Positions 8,327 to 17,133 are shown, counted from the first letter of the stretch. The stretch: 37,300 bases of DNA from Myxococcales bacterium (GCA_016794525.1 JAEUJY010000058.1:1-37300); one strand, 5' to 3'. A program made the numbers and translations. The notes: generated by a model from the letters alone, not told the origin.

Positions 8327-9676
8327 TCAGCGCGGCGTGAACAGCTCGACGACGCCGACCGGCTGGCCGGCGGCGTCGGTGCCGCCGACGATCAGGACCT
8401 GGCCGTCGTCGAGCGGCCGCGCGACGGCGCCGGTGCGCGGCACGACCATGGGCACGGTGGCGCGGTGGGCCAGCGTCGCGAGGTCGAGGATCTCGGCGGT
8501 GGGGACGATCGCGCCGCCGGCGTCGGTGCCGCCGGCGACGACGAGCACGCCGCCGGCCGCGGCGATCGCGGCGCCGGTGCGCGGGGTGTCGAGGACGCCG
8601 GGCTGCTCGACGTAGAGCTGGCTGGCGGGGCTGGCGACGATCGCGCTGGCGACCGGCGCGCCGCCGACGGCGCCGCCGACGACGATCACCCGGCCGTCGC
8701 CGAGCGCGACGGCGCCGTGGCCGGTGCGGCGCGCGCTGGCCGGGGCGCTGGCCTCGTCGGTGACGCCGTCGGCCGCGAACCGCACGACGCCGCTGGCGCC
8801 GCTGCCGTCGCCGATGAACACCGCATACAGCGCGTCGCCGCCGCCGGCCGCCACCACCACCGACGCCGCGACCCCGGCGAGCGGCGGCAGGCTCGGCGCG
8901 GCGGTCAGCGTGCGGGTCAGGCCATCGATCACCGCCGGCGGCGCGCCGCCGACGATGTAGCCCTCGCTGCGCACCAGCGCGATCGGCGCGGCGGTGCGCG
9001 CCAGGGCCGGCGCGTCGGCCAAGGGCAGCACCGCGCCGGCGGGCGCGACGGTGGTGTCGTAGCGCCACAACGTGCCGGTCGGCGCGCCGCTGGCGTCGTC
9101 GCCGCCGAGCACGTAGGCGTAGCCGAGGGAGCTGGCACCGATCGTCGGCGCGACCCGCGGCGCCGGCAGATCGACGCCGATCTGCCAGGCGTGGGTGAAG
9201 ACGTTGTAGATCGCGACCGCGTCGGACGCCGCGCCGGCGCCGTCCTCGCCGCCCGCCACCAGCACGCCGAACGGGTACGCGGCGGTGCCGACCGCGGTGC
9301 GCGGCGGATCGAGCGCGACCGGCGCCGCGGCGAGGCTGTCGGGCGCGGCCACGTAGATCGCGATCTCGGCGTCGATCGCCGCGATCGGCAGCGCCGGCGT
9401 GCGGCCGATCGCGATCAGCGCGTCGCTGGCGTCCCAGCCCTCGAACGTCAGCGTGCCGGACGGCCCCTCGGCGACGACGTCGATCGCGAGGTGGAACTTG
9501 CCGTCGGGGCCGCGGGTGGCGTCGACGACGGTCGGCGGCGACGACAGCGTCAGCCGCGCCCGCGCGACGTCGGCCAGCACGGTCGAGCCCGGCGCGGTGA
9601 CCAGCTCGAGGCCGATCGTGCCGGTGGCGCCGCCGCAGCCGCCCGCGACCAGCGCCAGCACCGCCGCGCGCCTCAC
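8327..9676 (-). CDS. Kelch-like propeller lipoprotein
   Basis: A 449-residue predicted lipoprotein with a very short signal (MRRAAVLALVAGGC, lipobox-like AGGC). Residues ~20-120 look like a beta-sandwich stalk (LELVTAPGSTVLADVARARL). The rest is a Kelch-type propeller with recurring 'G.v.VVGG' and 'R.gaa' strands: FGVLVAGGEDGAG, YAYVLGGDDASG, GRVIVVGGAVGG, VLVVAGGTDAGG, QVLIVGGTDAAG. Function is unknown; such propellers usually bind partners at the surface. The GTG start (9676) overlaps the stop of the upstream DUF167 gene as GTGA, so it is translationally coupled to a proC-DUF167 operon, a surprising partnership. The gene ends beside the hexamer satellite. Confidence 0.8.
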   Translation of the reverse strand: MRRAAVLALVAGGCGGATGTIGLELVTAPGSTVLADVARARLTLSSPPTVVDATRGPDGKFHLAIDVVAEGPSGTLTFEGWDASDALIAIGRTPALPIAAIDAEIAIYVAAPDSLAAAPVALDPPRTAVGTAAYPFGVLVAGGEDGAGAASDAVAIYNVFTHAWQIGVDLPAPRVAPTIGASSLGYAYVLGGDDASGAPTGTLWRYDTTVAPAGAVLPLADAPALARTAAPIALVRSEGYIVGGAPPAVIDGLTRTLTAAPSLPPLAGVAASVVVAAGGGDALYAVFIGDGSGASGVVRFAADGVTDEASAPASARRTGHGAVALGDGRVIVVGGAVGGAPVASAIVASPASQLYVEQPGVLDTPRTGAAIAAAGGVLVVAGGTDAGGAIVPTAEILDLATLAHRATVPMVVPRTGAVARPLDDGQVLIVGGTDAAGQPVGVVELFTPR

Positions 9677-9959
9677 GCGACCTCCACCGCCGCGGTCACC
9701 CGCGCCAGGTCGATGCCGCGGATCGCCAGCGTCTTGCGCCGCGACGTCTGGCCGGCGGTCACTGCGACCGCGCCGCGCGCGACGCCCAGCGCCTTGGCCA
9801 CCAGCTCGATCACCGCGGCGTTGGCCTCGCCGTCGACCGGTGGCGCGGTGACGGCGACCTTGATCCGATCGCCGTGGATCGGGCCCAGCTTCGCGCGCGA
9901 CGCCCGCGGCTGCACCAGCACGTCGAGCGCGACGCCGTCGGCGGTGGCGCGCAACCAGC

Positions 9960-9963
<4 letters not shown>
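9673..9963 (-). CDS. yggU: DUF167 (YggU) family protein
   Basis: A 96-residue small cytoplasmic protein of the YggU/DUF167 family. The signature is clear: LDVLVQPRASRAKLGPIHG, then VAVTAPPVDGEANAAVIELVAKALG, followed by AVTAGQTSRRKTLAIRG. The molecular role of the family is not established. It is often found next to proC, yggT and yggS, as here. The GTG start at 9963 overlaps the proC stop (GTGA), and the stop overlaps the GTG of the Kelch-like gene in the same way, so the three genes are tightly coupled. Confidence 0.93.
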
Positions 9964-10790
<827 letters not shown>

Positions 10791-10832
10791 GATCGCGATG
10801 TACCACGAGGGCGCGATCCGCGGCCCCTCGCG

Positions 10833-10862
10833 TTGACCGTCGATCGCCGAGCGCGTTACGTT
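10833..10862 (+). promoter_or_regulatory. Sigma-70-like promoter TTGACC-18-TACGTT
   Basis: TTGACC (10833-10838) and TACGTT (10857-10862) are 18 bp apart, upstream of ATG 10890. The leader would be about 20 nt and contains a ribosome binding site, GGGAGAG (10873-10879). This gene therefore looks conventionally leadered, in contrast to many neighbours. Confidence 0.45.
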
Positions 10863-10889
10863 CCGTCGCAAAGGGAGAGAGCGAAAGCC

Positions 10890-12689
10890 ATGGCGACACC
10901 AACCAGGCCGTGCCCGTTTTGCGGCGCGGCCGTGCTGATGACCGCGCCGGCGTGCGGCACGTGCGGGCGGCCGATGCCGGCGGCGCCGGCCGCGCCGAGT
11001 GGCGGCCCCGCCAAGACGATGTTCGGATACGCGGCGCCGAAGCTCGGCCCCGCGACCGCGCCCAAGCCGCCCGGCCCTCCGGCCCCGGCCGCCGCGCCGC
11101 CTCCGCCTGCCCCGCCGCCCCCCGCGGCCCCGCCGCCCGTCGCCGCGCCGCCGCCTGCGGGCCCGCCGCCCGGCTTCGGTGGTCCGCCGCCCGGTGGTCC
11201 GCCGCCCGGCTTCGGCGGTCCGCCGCCCGGTGGTCCGCCGCCTGGCTTCGGGGGCCCGCCCCCCGGCGGCCCGCCGCCTGGCTTCGGGGGTCCGCCGCCT
11301 GGCGGTCCGCCGCCTGGCTTCGGGGGGCCGCCGCCTGGCGGTCCGCCGCCTGGCTTCGGGGGTCCGCCGCCTGGCGGTCCGCCGCCTGGCTTCGGGGGTC
11401 CGCCGCAAGGTGGTCCGCCGCCCGGCTTCGGAGGTCCGCCGCAAGGTGGTCCGCCGCCCGGCTTCAGTGGCCCGCCCCCCGGCGGTCCGCCGCCTGGCTT
11501 CGGTGGCCCGCCGCCCGGTGGTCCGCCGCCCGGCTTCGCGGGTCCGCCGCAGGGTGCGTTCGCGCCGCCGCAGCAGAACCTGCCCGGCCCGATGGACGAC
11601 TGGGCTCGGAAGCTGCCTCAGTCGCAGCCGGGCACGCTGTTCGGCGTGCCGCTGGCCAAGCTGCGCGATCCCGATCTGCAGCGCATGGCGCTCATGTTCC
11701 TGGGCGCCGCGCTGGCGATCGCGATCTTCATCCCGGTCAAGTTCAGCCCGCTCACGTTCGCGTGGAAGGGCCGCGCCTTCCGCGGGCTGATCTGGCCGCT
11801 GCTCGCCGCCGCGTCGTACCTGCTGGTCTCGGCCGCGCCCAAGGACATCCGCGCGAAGGTCCCGCCGGTGGTGCTCGAGTGGCTGCCGTTCGGCGTGTCG
11901 TTCATCGGCGTCGTCGTCAACGGCATCGCGACCATCTACGAAGGTCCGAACAGCATCGGCCTGACGTTCTTCTACACGGTCGGCATGTCGACCCTGCTGT
12001 TCGGGTTGCTCGCGCGGTTGCAGCGCCCGGACGACCAGGCGGCGCGCATCATCATCGCGGTGGGCGCCAGCATGGTGCTGCTCGGCATCTTCGCCGGCGA
12101 CGGCGTCGACGCGGATCGCGAGTCGCGGTCGGTGACGATCACGACCAACGTGCTCAACCACTTCGACGGCGACTTCATGCACGGGCTGTTCAAGGGCGTG
12201 ATGTTCAAGCTCTACGCGCTCCTGCTGCTGGTGATGTGCCTGGTGGCCACGGCGTGCGCGGTGTTCGTCGTGCCCGCGCGCAAGCTGCCGCCGGCGCTGC
12301 AGGCCGTCGACGCGTTCGCCCCGCACGTCACCGCCGCGCTGCTGGTGTGGCTGCCGGTGCAGATCGTGCTGTTCATGCTGGCCGGGCTGATCCACGGCGA
12401 CCACGTGAAGTTCGTCGAGTGGTTCCTGATGCTGGTCCGCTCGCTGCTGATGCTGGTCGCGTACTTCGGCGTGCTGATGCTGACCGCGCCGGCCGCGTAC
12501 GATGAGGTCATGAAGATGGTGTCGGGCAACAAGGGCGCGCCGCCGCCCCAGGGCGGCCCGCCGCCGGGTGGCTTCCCGCCGCCGGGTGGCGGCTACCCGC
12601 CGCCGGGTGGCCCGCCGCCGGGCTTCGGTGGCCCGCCGCCGGGTGGCTTCCCGCCGCCCCAGGGCGGTGGCTGGCCCCCGCCGCAGTGA
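10890..12689 (+). CDS. Zinc-ribbon / GPPPGFGG-repeat / multispanning membrane protein
   Basis: A 599-residue mosaic protein. It opens with a zinc ribbon (CPFCGAAVLMTAPACGTCGR, residues 8-27) and a short AKTMFGY segment like those seen after zinc ribbons in other myxobacterial proteins. A Pro/Ala linker leads to eleven copies of a 12-residue repeat, GPPPGFGGPPPG (11160-11555), with P/Q and G/S/A variation in the last copies. A membrane domain follows with about six or seven hydrophobic helices (first MALMFLGAALAIAIFIPV), then a second GPPPG-rich tail of ~50 residues. No enzyme motif is visible. The Pro/Gly arms are probably disordered and cytoplasmic, with the zinc ribbon, and could bind partners or promote condensation (inference). 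ATG 10890 has a Shine-Dalgarno (GGGAGAG) and a good promoter. A hairpin at 12711-12732 follows. Confidence 0.85.
   Translation: MATPTRPCPFCGAAVLMTAPACGTCGRPMPAAPAAPSGGPAKTMFGYAAPKLGPATAPKPPGPPAPAAAPPPPAPPPPAAPPPVAAPPPAGPPPGFGGPPPGGPPPGFGGPPPGGPPPGFGGPPPGGPPPGFGGPPPGGPPPGFGGPPPGGPPPGFGGPPPGGPPPGFGGPPQGGPPPGFGGPPQGGPPPGFSGPPPGGPPPGFGGPPPGGPPPGFAGPPQGAFAPPQQNLPGPMDDWARKLPQSQPGTLFGVPLAKLRDPDLQRMALMFLGAALAIAIFIPVKFSPLTFAWKGRAFRGLIWPLLAAASYLLVSAAPKDIRAKVPPVVLEWLPFGVSFIGVVVNGIATIYEGPNSIGLTFFYTVGMSTLLFGLLARLQRPDDQAARIIIAVGASMVLLGIFAGDGVDADRESRSVTITTNVLNHFDGDFMHGLFKGVMFKLYALLLLVMCLVATACAVFVVPARKLPPALQAVDAFAPHVTAALLVWLPVQIVLFMLAGLIHGDHVKFVEWFLMLVRSLLMLVAYFGVLMLTAPAAYDEVMKMVSGNKGAPPPQGGPPPGGFPPPGGGYPPPGGPPPGFGGPPPGGFPPPQGGGWPPPQ
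11160..11555. repeat. 36-bp in-frame tandem repeat, 11 units
   Basis: Eleven contiguous 36-bp units, each encoding GPPPGFGGPPPG or a near variant. Units 7, 8 and 11 end PPQG; unit 9 has GFSG and unit 11 GFAG. Neighbouring units differ mostly at third codon positions, so the array is being kept at protein level. The unit is a whole number of codons, so slippage changes length without breaking the frame. Confidence 0.9.
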
Positions 12690-12710
12690 TCCCAGCCTGA
12701 TCGAACGAGC

Positions 12711-12732
12711 ATGAGCGCCGCCGGGCGCTCAT
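12711..12732 (+). terminator. Hairpin after the GPPPG-repeat gene
   Basis: A perfect 9-bp stem ATGAGCGCC/GGCGCTCAT with loop GCCG begins 22 bp after the GPPPG gene stop and is followed by CGCGCTTT. It is a likely terminator separating that gene from maf, though the T-run is short. Confidence 0.55.
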
Positions 12733-12754
12733 CGCGCTTTCGGGCGCCGCGCTG

Positions 12755-12762
12755 TATATAAG
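12755..12762 (+). promoter_or_regulatory. -10-like box TATATAAG before maf
   Basis: An AT-rich TATATAAG, striking in this GC-rich DNA, ends four bases before GTG 12767. A -10 at TATATA (12755-12760) would start transcription at the start codon, giving a leaderless maf-yggS mRNA. Confidence 0.45.
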
Positions 12763-12766
12763 GCGC

Positions 12767-13348
12767 GTGCTCATCCTGGCCTCCGCGTCGCCGCGCCGCC
12801 GCGAGTTCCTGGCGCGGATCGGCGTCGCGTTCGCGGTGCGCCCCGCCGACATCGACGAGACGCCGGCCGCCGACGAGCCGGCGGTCGCGTACGTCGAGCG
12901 GGTCGCGGCGGCCAAGGCCGCGGCGCTGGCCACCGACGACGACTGGGTGCTCGCGGCCGACACCACGGTGATCGTCGACGGACGGATCTTCGGCAAGGCC
13001 GCCGACGGCGATGAGGCCGCGGCGATGTTGCGCGCGCTGCGCGGCCGCACCCACCAGGTCGCCACCGCGGTGGTGCTCCGGCGGGGCGCCGAGGTCCACG
13101 CCATCACCGTCACCAGCGACGTCGAGATGGTCGACTTCGACGAGGCGCTGCTGGCCGACTACGTCGCGTCGCGCGAGTGGCACGGCAAGGCCGGCGCCTA
13201 CGCCGTGCAGGGCATCGGCGCGGCGCTGGTGCGCGGCGTGCGCGGCTCGATCACGAACATCGCCGGGCTGCCGCTGGCCGAGGTGGTCGAGCTGCTGCGC
13301 GCCACCGGCGCCGCCGAGGTCCGGCTGGCCCACGGGCACGCCGCGTGA
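12767..13348 (+). CDS. maf: Maf-like nucleoside triphosphate pyrophosphatase
   Basis: A 193-residue cytoplasmic house-cleaning enzyme of the Maf/HAM1-like superfamily, which hydrolyses dTTP/UTP or modified nucleotides to the monophosphate and pyrophosphate. Motifs are LILASASPRRREFL (substrate loop), ADIDETP, VLAADTTVIVDGRIFGKA (catalytic Asp), and the C-terminal GKAGAYAVQGIGAALV and GSITNIAGLPL. GTG 12767 starts directly at the conserved LILASASPRR with no room for an upstream leader; TATATAAG just upstream suggests a leaderless transcript. Its stop overlaps the GTG of yggS (GTGA), so the two are coupled. Subfamily specificity (YhdE-like rather than YceF-like) is likely from ADTTV but not certain. 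Confidence 0.94.
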   Translation: MLILASASPRRREFLARIGVAFAVRPADIDETPAADEPAVAYVERVAAAKAAALATDDDWVLAADTTVIVDGRIFGKAADGDEAAAMLRALRGRTHQVATAVVLRRGAEVHAITVTSDVEMVDFDEALLADYVASREWHGKAGAYAVQGIGAALVRGVRGSITNIAGLPLAEVVELLRATGAAEVRLAHGHAA

Positions 13349-14028
13349 CCGACCTCGCCGCGCGCTGGCGCGCCACCCGCGCGGCGGTCGACGCCGCCTG
13401 CGTCGCCGCCGGGCGTCGCCCCGACGAGGTCACGCTGGTCGCGGTGTCGAAGCTGCACCCGGTCGCTGCGATCGACGCGGTCGTGGCCGCCGGCGCCACC
13501 GACGTCGGCGAGAACTACGTCCAGGAGCTGCTGGCCAAGCAGGCCAGCGCCGCCACCCACCCGCGCTGGCACTTCATCGGCCGGCTGCAGCGCAACAAGG
13601 CCCGGCAGATCGCCGGCAAGGTGGCGCTGATCCACGCGGTCGACTCCCGCGAGCTCGGCGTCGAGCTGGGCAAGCGCGTGTCGCCGGGCGCGGTGCAGCC
13701 GATCCTGATCGCGGTCAACGTCGCCGGCGAGGCCACCAAGGGCGGCGTCGCGGTCGCCGACGCGCCGGCGCTGATCGCCGACCTCGCCGCGGTGCCGGGG
13801 CTGCGCGTCGACGGCCTCATGACGATGCCGCCGCCCACCGACGATCCCGAGGGCGCGCGGCCGCACTTCGCGGCGCTGCGCGCGCTGCGCGATCGGATCG
13901 CGACGCCGGCCCTGCCGCTGCCGCAGCTGTCGATGGGCATGAGCCACGACTTCGCGGTGGCGATCGCGTGCGGCGCGACGCTGGTGCGCATCGGCACGGC
14001 GATCTTCGGCGAGCGCCCCGCGGCGTAG
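13345..14028 (+). CDS. yggS: YggS/PROSC family PLP-homeostasis protein
   Basis: A 227-residue TIM-barrel PLP-binding protein of the YggS/PLPHP family, which buffers pyridoxal phosphate and affects amino-acid metabolism. The PLP lysine lies in LVAVSKLHP. Other landmarks are VGENYVQELLAKQ, WHFIGRLQRNKARQI, HAVDSRELG, GLMTMPP and LSMGMSHDFAVAIACGATLVRIGTAIFG (shown by SMGMSHD and VRIGTAIFG). GTG 13345 overlaps the Maf stop by 4 bp. In many bacteria yggS sits beside proC and yggU; here those genes lie about 2.6 kb away on the other strand. A strong hairpin follows the gene. Confidence 0.95.
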   Translation: MTDLAARWRATRAAVDAACVAAGRRPDEVTLVAVSKLHPVAAIDAVVAAGATDVGENYVQELLAKQASAATHPRWHFIGRLQRNKARQIAGKVALIHAVDSRELGVELGKRVSPGAVQPILIAVNVAGEATKGGVAVADAPALIADLAAVPGLRVDGLMTMPPPTDDPEGARPHFAALRALRDRIATPALPLPQLSMGMSHDFAVAIACGATLVRIGTAIFGERPAA

Positions 14029-14043
14029 GCCGTGTGGGAGCCA

Positions 14044-14087
14044 CCTGCCTCCACCTGGGCTCGGCGACGAGCCCCCTGGAGTTCAGG
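14044..14087. terminator. Long hairpin between convergent yggS and DUF4395-Trx genes
   Basis: A stacked hairpin: CCTG/CAGG, then CTCCA/TGGAG, then a perfect 7-bp GGGCTCG/CGAGCCC around the loop GCGA. It starts 16 bp after the yggS stop and runs into the last codon of the convergent gene. It lacks a T-run but is well placed to end transcription from both sides. Confidence 0.5.
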
Positions 14088-14778
14088 CCAGCCGCGCGGT
14101 GACGTAGCCGTGGGCGTCGACCGCCACCGCCAGCGGCACCAGCGTCACGCCGTACTTCTTGGCCAGATCGCGGCGGCGCGACACGTCGACCGCGACCACC
14201 GGCTTGCCCGACGCGGCGAGATCGGCGCCGACCCGCTGGCAGTCGCCGCACAGCGGGTGGGTGAACACCACGACGACGTCGCGATCGGCGGGCACCTCGC
14301 CCAGCCCGGCGAGATCGACGCGCTCGATCGCGCCGCCGCGGATGCCGCGGGCCCGCGCGATGATCTTGTACAGCTCGCAGCCGACGCACAGCCCGGTGGT
14401 CGCCGCCGCCGTGGCCAGCACCACGACCGTGAGCCCGAGGCCGGCGCCGAGCGTGGTCCAGCCGAGCGCGGAGCTCGCCGCCGCCGCCGCCAGCACCGTC
14501 GCGCCGATGATGTTGGCGAAGCGCGGCGCCCGGGCGTCCTCGAGCGGGCCCTCGCCGAACCGCGGCTGGATGACGTCGAAGTACAGCCGGCACGGCAGGC
14601 AGTAGCGGCGGCCGAACCGCACCGCGATCGCCAGCTGCGCGGCGAGCACCGCCAGCAGCCACCACGCGCCGGTCGCGACGGCGATCGACGCGACGATCGC
14701 CACCACCGTCTGGTTGGTGCGCGGCGCGCGGCTGTCGATCACGGCGAGGTCGCGGTAGGGGTGAGCCTGCGGCGTCAT
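14083..14778 (-). CDS. DUF4395 membrane protein fused to a thioredoxin-like domain
   Basis: A 231-residue inner-membrane protein. Residues ~1-145 match the DUF4395 pattern: paired hydrophobic helices, the FGRRYCLPCRLYFD segment, the GEGPLEDARAPRFAN loop, a second hydrophobic pair, then GLCVGCELY. Residues ~165-231 form a thioredoxin-like module with VVFTHPLCGDCQRV as active site and a probable cis-proline in TLVPLAV. Three CxxC pairs result: CLPC (60-63), CVGC (131-134) and CGDC (177-180). This suggests a relay of electrons or disulfides across or along the membrane (inference). ATG 14778 starts MTPQAHPYRD. The gene converges on yggS with a shared hairpin. No regulatory site is recognised. 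Confidence 0.8.
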   Translation of the reverse strand: MTPQAHPYRDLAVIDSRAPRTNQTVVAIVASIAVATGAWWLLAVLAAQLAIAVRFGRRYCLPCRLYFDVIQPRFGEGPLEDARAPRFANIIGATVLAAAAASSALGWTTLGAGLGLTVVVLATAAATTGLCVGCELYKIIARARGIRGGAIERVDLAGLGEVPADRDVVVVFTHPLCGDCQRVGADLAASGKPVVAVDVSRRRDLAKKYGVTLVPLAVAVDAHGYVTARLA

Positions 14779-14892
14779 CCCTGCACCGTAGCAGACGCAC
14801 GTCCGCTATTGCGGCCGATTTCCGTAAAAACAGACAAGCGTCCGAAATCACGGGCAGCGGCCCCGGCGCCGCGCCCACGCTATCTTCCGGCG

Positions 14893-15777
14893 GTGCGCGC
14901 CTCGCACCTGACCCTCGCGGCGGCCCTGGCCGTCGGCACCCTCGCCCACGCCCAGCCGGCGCCGTTGCCGCCCGACGTCGCCGAGGCCGCGCGCGCCGCG
15001 TTCGCCGAGGCCCAGGCCGCCGACGACCGCGGCGATCTGGCCACCGCGATCGAGCGCTACCGCTTCGTCCAGAAGATCGCGCCGCACCCCAACGTCACCT
15101 ACAACCTCGCCGACGTGCTGCGCCGCAAGCACGACGTGCGCGGCGCGATCCGCGAGTACCGCGCGTACCTCGAGGAGGCGCCCGCCGCGTCCGATCGCGC
15201 CAAGGTCGAGAAGGTGCTGGCCGGGCTCGAGGCGATCAAGGGCGACGTCGACGTGACCAGCGACGCGCCCGACGCGGTGATCTTCATCGACGGCGTGCGG
15301 CAGGCCGGCGCGCCGCCGATCTTCCTCGAGATGGCGCCGGGCGCGCACCGCTTCGACGCGATCACGCCGCTGTCGTTCCGCTCCGACGTCGAGCAGGTCG
15401 AGCCCACCGGCAAGCACGTCGCGCGGTTGAACCCGCCGACCCGGGTCGACGGCAACCTGGTCGTGTCGGGCACCGGCTGGCTCGATCGCGCCGAGCTGAC
15501 CGTCGACGGCGGCAAGGACCGCCACCGCCTCGCCGAGCGGCTGCTGGTCGCGCCCGGCAAGCGCACGCTGTCGATCACCTTCGGCGCCTGCGCGTGGTCC
15601 AAGGCCGTGGTCGCGCCGGCCAAGGGCGTCGCCTACGTCTACCTGACCGTCGCCGGCCCGCCGCCACCGCCACCACCACGGCCGCGCGGCAAGCCAGCGG
15701 CCGACGCACCACCGCCGCCGCCCTGCCCCAAGGGCACGTTCGCGGTCAAGAAGGTCACGTTCCCGCGACCGCCGTGA
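14893..15777 (+). CDS. Secreted TPR/PEGA-like protein
   Basis: A 294-residue exported protein. The signal peptide is LTLAAALAVGTLAHAQ, cleaved about residue 21. Residues ~30-115 contain tetratricopeptide-like helices (AEAQAADDRGDLATAIERY, NVTYNLADVLRRKHDVRGAI). They are followed by a PEGA-like beta domain starting GDVDVTSDAPDAVIFIDGV, then a second beta region and a Pro-rich tail with a terminal Cys-containing strand. TPR plus PEGA proteins are common in the myxobacterial envelope and act in protein-protein contacts. GTG 14893 was chosen because it opens the signal peptide and lies 6 bp after TATCTT (14881-14886), a -10-like box. The 14-bp gap to the next gene suggests cotranscription with the DUF2236 oxygenase. 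Confidence 0.75.
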   Translation: MRASHLTLAAALAVGTLAHAQPAPLPPDVAEAARAAFAEAQAADDRGDLATAIERYRFVQKIAPHPNVTYNLADVLRRKHDVRGAIREYRAYLEEAPAASDRAKVEKVLAGLEAIKGDVDVTSDAPDAVIFIDGVRQAGAPPIFLEMAPGAHRFDAITPLSFRSDVEQVEPTGKHVARLNPPTRVDGNLVVSGTGWLDRAELTVDGGKDRHRLAERLLVAPGKRTLSITFGACAWSKAVVAPAKGVAYVYLTVAGPPPPPPPRPRGKPAADAPPPPPCPKGTFAVKKVTFPRPP

Positions 15778-15791
15778 GGCATAGTCCGGCG

Positions 15792-17030
15792 GTGAGCGCG
15801 CCGTACCCAACGGAGTTTCGCTACTGGGACCGGCTCGAGCGGCCGTGGGCCCGCGCCGCCCGCGCGGTCGGCAAGCGCGTGCTGGGCTTCGACCTGGCGC
15901 CCGCCGACGACGTCGTGCGCGCGTTCGCCGCCGCCTACTACGACGCCGATCCGCTGGCCGAGGCGGTGGTCGACGAGCTGTACCTCGGCGGCGCGCCGGC
16001 GCGCGGCCGGGCGATGTTCGAGCAGGCGCTGGCCGGTGGCGTCGCCGCGGTGCCGGACGCGCCGGCGTCGCTGGCCGCGCTGTTCGCCGATCTCGACGAC
16101 GATCCGCCGTGGCTCGATCGCGCGCGGCTGGCCCACGGCGCGACGGTGTTCCGCCGCTACGGCGCCGACGTGTTCCGCTTCGCCGGCGCGATCACGCTGG
16201 CGGCGTACGCCGAGAACTCGGTGGCCAAGCCGCTGGCGCTGACCGGCGCCTACGCCGGCGGCAGCACCCGCAAGCGGTTCCTCGAGACCTGCGCGTTCTG
16301 GATCGCGGTGTCGGAGCCGGGCGGCCTCGACCGCGGCGCCGCCGGCCGGGCCTCGGCGCTGCGGGTGCGGATGATGCACGTGTTCGTGCGCCGCCGGCTG
16401 CTCGCGCATCCCGAGTGGGACGCCGCCGCGTGGGGCGTGCCGATCAGCCAGGCCGACGCGCTGTTGACGATCCTCGGCGGCAGCTTCGCGCCGGGCTACG
16501 CGATGCGGCTGCTCGGCTACCGGCCGACCACCGCCGACATCGAGGCGATGCTGCACTTCTGGCGCTACGTCGGCCACCTGATGGGCGTCCGCCCGCGCTG
16601 GTTCCCGACCACCGTGCGCGACTGCGCGCAGCTGGCGTTCGTCACCGCGCTCAAGGGCGCCGGCCGCGCCGGCGACGACGGCCGCACGCTGTGCGCGTCG
16701 TACGTCGCCGCGTTCACGCCGCCGCCGGCGCTGCCGTGGCCCGCGCGGGTGCGCGCGTGGTGGACCGACGGCCTGCACCGCGGCTTCACCCGGGTGTTCA
16801 TGCCGCCGCCGGCCTACGCCGCCAACCGCCTGCCGTCGGCGGGGCTGTGGCCGCTGGCGGTGCTGGCGCCGGCGCCGCTGCGGTTCGCCGCCGAGACCGC
16901 GCGCCGCGCGCTGCCCCGCCTCGACGCCGTCGCCGATCGCGTGGCCCGCCGGCAGCGTGCCGCGTGGTTCGCCGCGCAGATGGGCGATCGCGCCGCCGAG
17001 TACCGCCCGGCCGAGCAGTTCACGCGCTGA
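15792..17030 (+). CDS. DUF2236 (MpaB/rubber-oxygenase-like) oxygenase
   Basis: A 412-residue protein of the DUF2236 family, which includes fungal MpaB and the latex-clearing protein Lcp. Characterised members are b-type haem oxygenases that cleave hydrocarbon or terpenoid chains. Signature segments are ETCAFWIAVSEPGGL, the Arg/His-rich VRMMHVFVRRRLL (expected to hold a haem-ligand His), WGVPISQADALLTILGG, and WRYVGHLMGVRPRWFP. Several C-terminal helices may be membrane-associated. No signal peptide is evident. GTG 15792 lies 14 bp after the stop of the TPR/PEGA gene and 6 bp after a CATAGT box, so it could be read from either promoter. The substrate cannot be told from sequence. The gene converges on the TPR membrane protein gene with a GC hairpin between them. 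Confidence 0.85.
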   Translation: MSAPYPTEFRYWDRLERPWARAARAVGKRVLGFDLAPADDVVRAFAAAYYDADPLAEAVVDELYLGGAPARGRAMFEQALAGGVAAVPDAPASLAALFADLDDDPPWLDRARLAHGATVFRRYGADVFRFAGAITLAAYAENSVAKPLALTGAYAGGSTRKRFLETCAFWIAVSEPGGLDRGAAGRASALRVRMMHVFVRRRLLAHPEWDAAAWGVPISQADALLTILGGSFAPGYAMRLLGYRPTTADIEAMLHFWRYVGHLMGVRPRWFPTTVRDCAQLAFVTALKGAGRAGDDGRTLCASYVAAFTPPPALPWPARVRAWWTDGLHRGFTRVFMPPPAYAANRLPSAGLWPLAVLAPAPLRFAAETARRALPRLDAVADRVARRQRAAWFAAQMGDRAAEYRPAEQFTR

Positions 17031-17032
17031 GT

Positions 17033-17060
17033 TCCAGGGGGCTGGTCGCCCCGCCCCCTC
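17033..17060. terminator. GC hairpin between convergent genes
   Basis: GGGGGC and GCCCCC can pair around a ~10-nt loop just after the DUF2236 gene. The adjoining sequence resembles, in inverted orientation, the hairpin region at 14062-14087. It is a plausible convergent terminator, without a T-run. Confidence 0.35.
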
Positions 17061-17133
17061 CAGGACGCGAAGCTCCCGGCGCGGCGACCGGTGCTCGACC
17101 GAGACCCGGACGAGCGCCGAGGCGCGCGGCCGC

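Noticed and set aside
11160-11555. Regular 36-bp array considered as a CRISPR
   Set aside because: There are no variable spacers; the units are contiguous, in frame and encode a clean peptide repeat.
10791-12404. Minus-strand extension of proC into a 814-codon frame with Arg/Thr repeats opposite the GPPPG array
   Set aside because: The repeats are the complement of the Pro/Gly array; proC has a normal start at GTG 10790 and normal length there.
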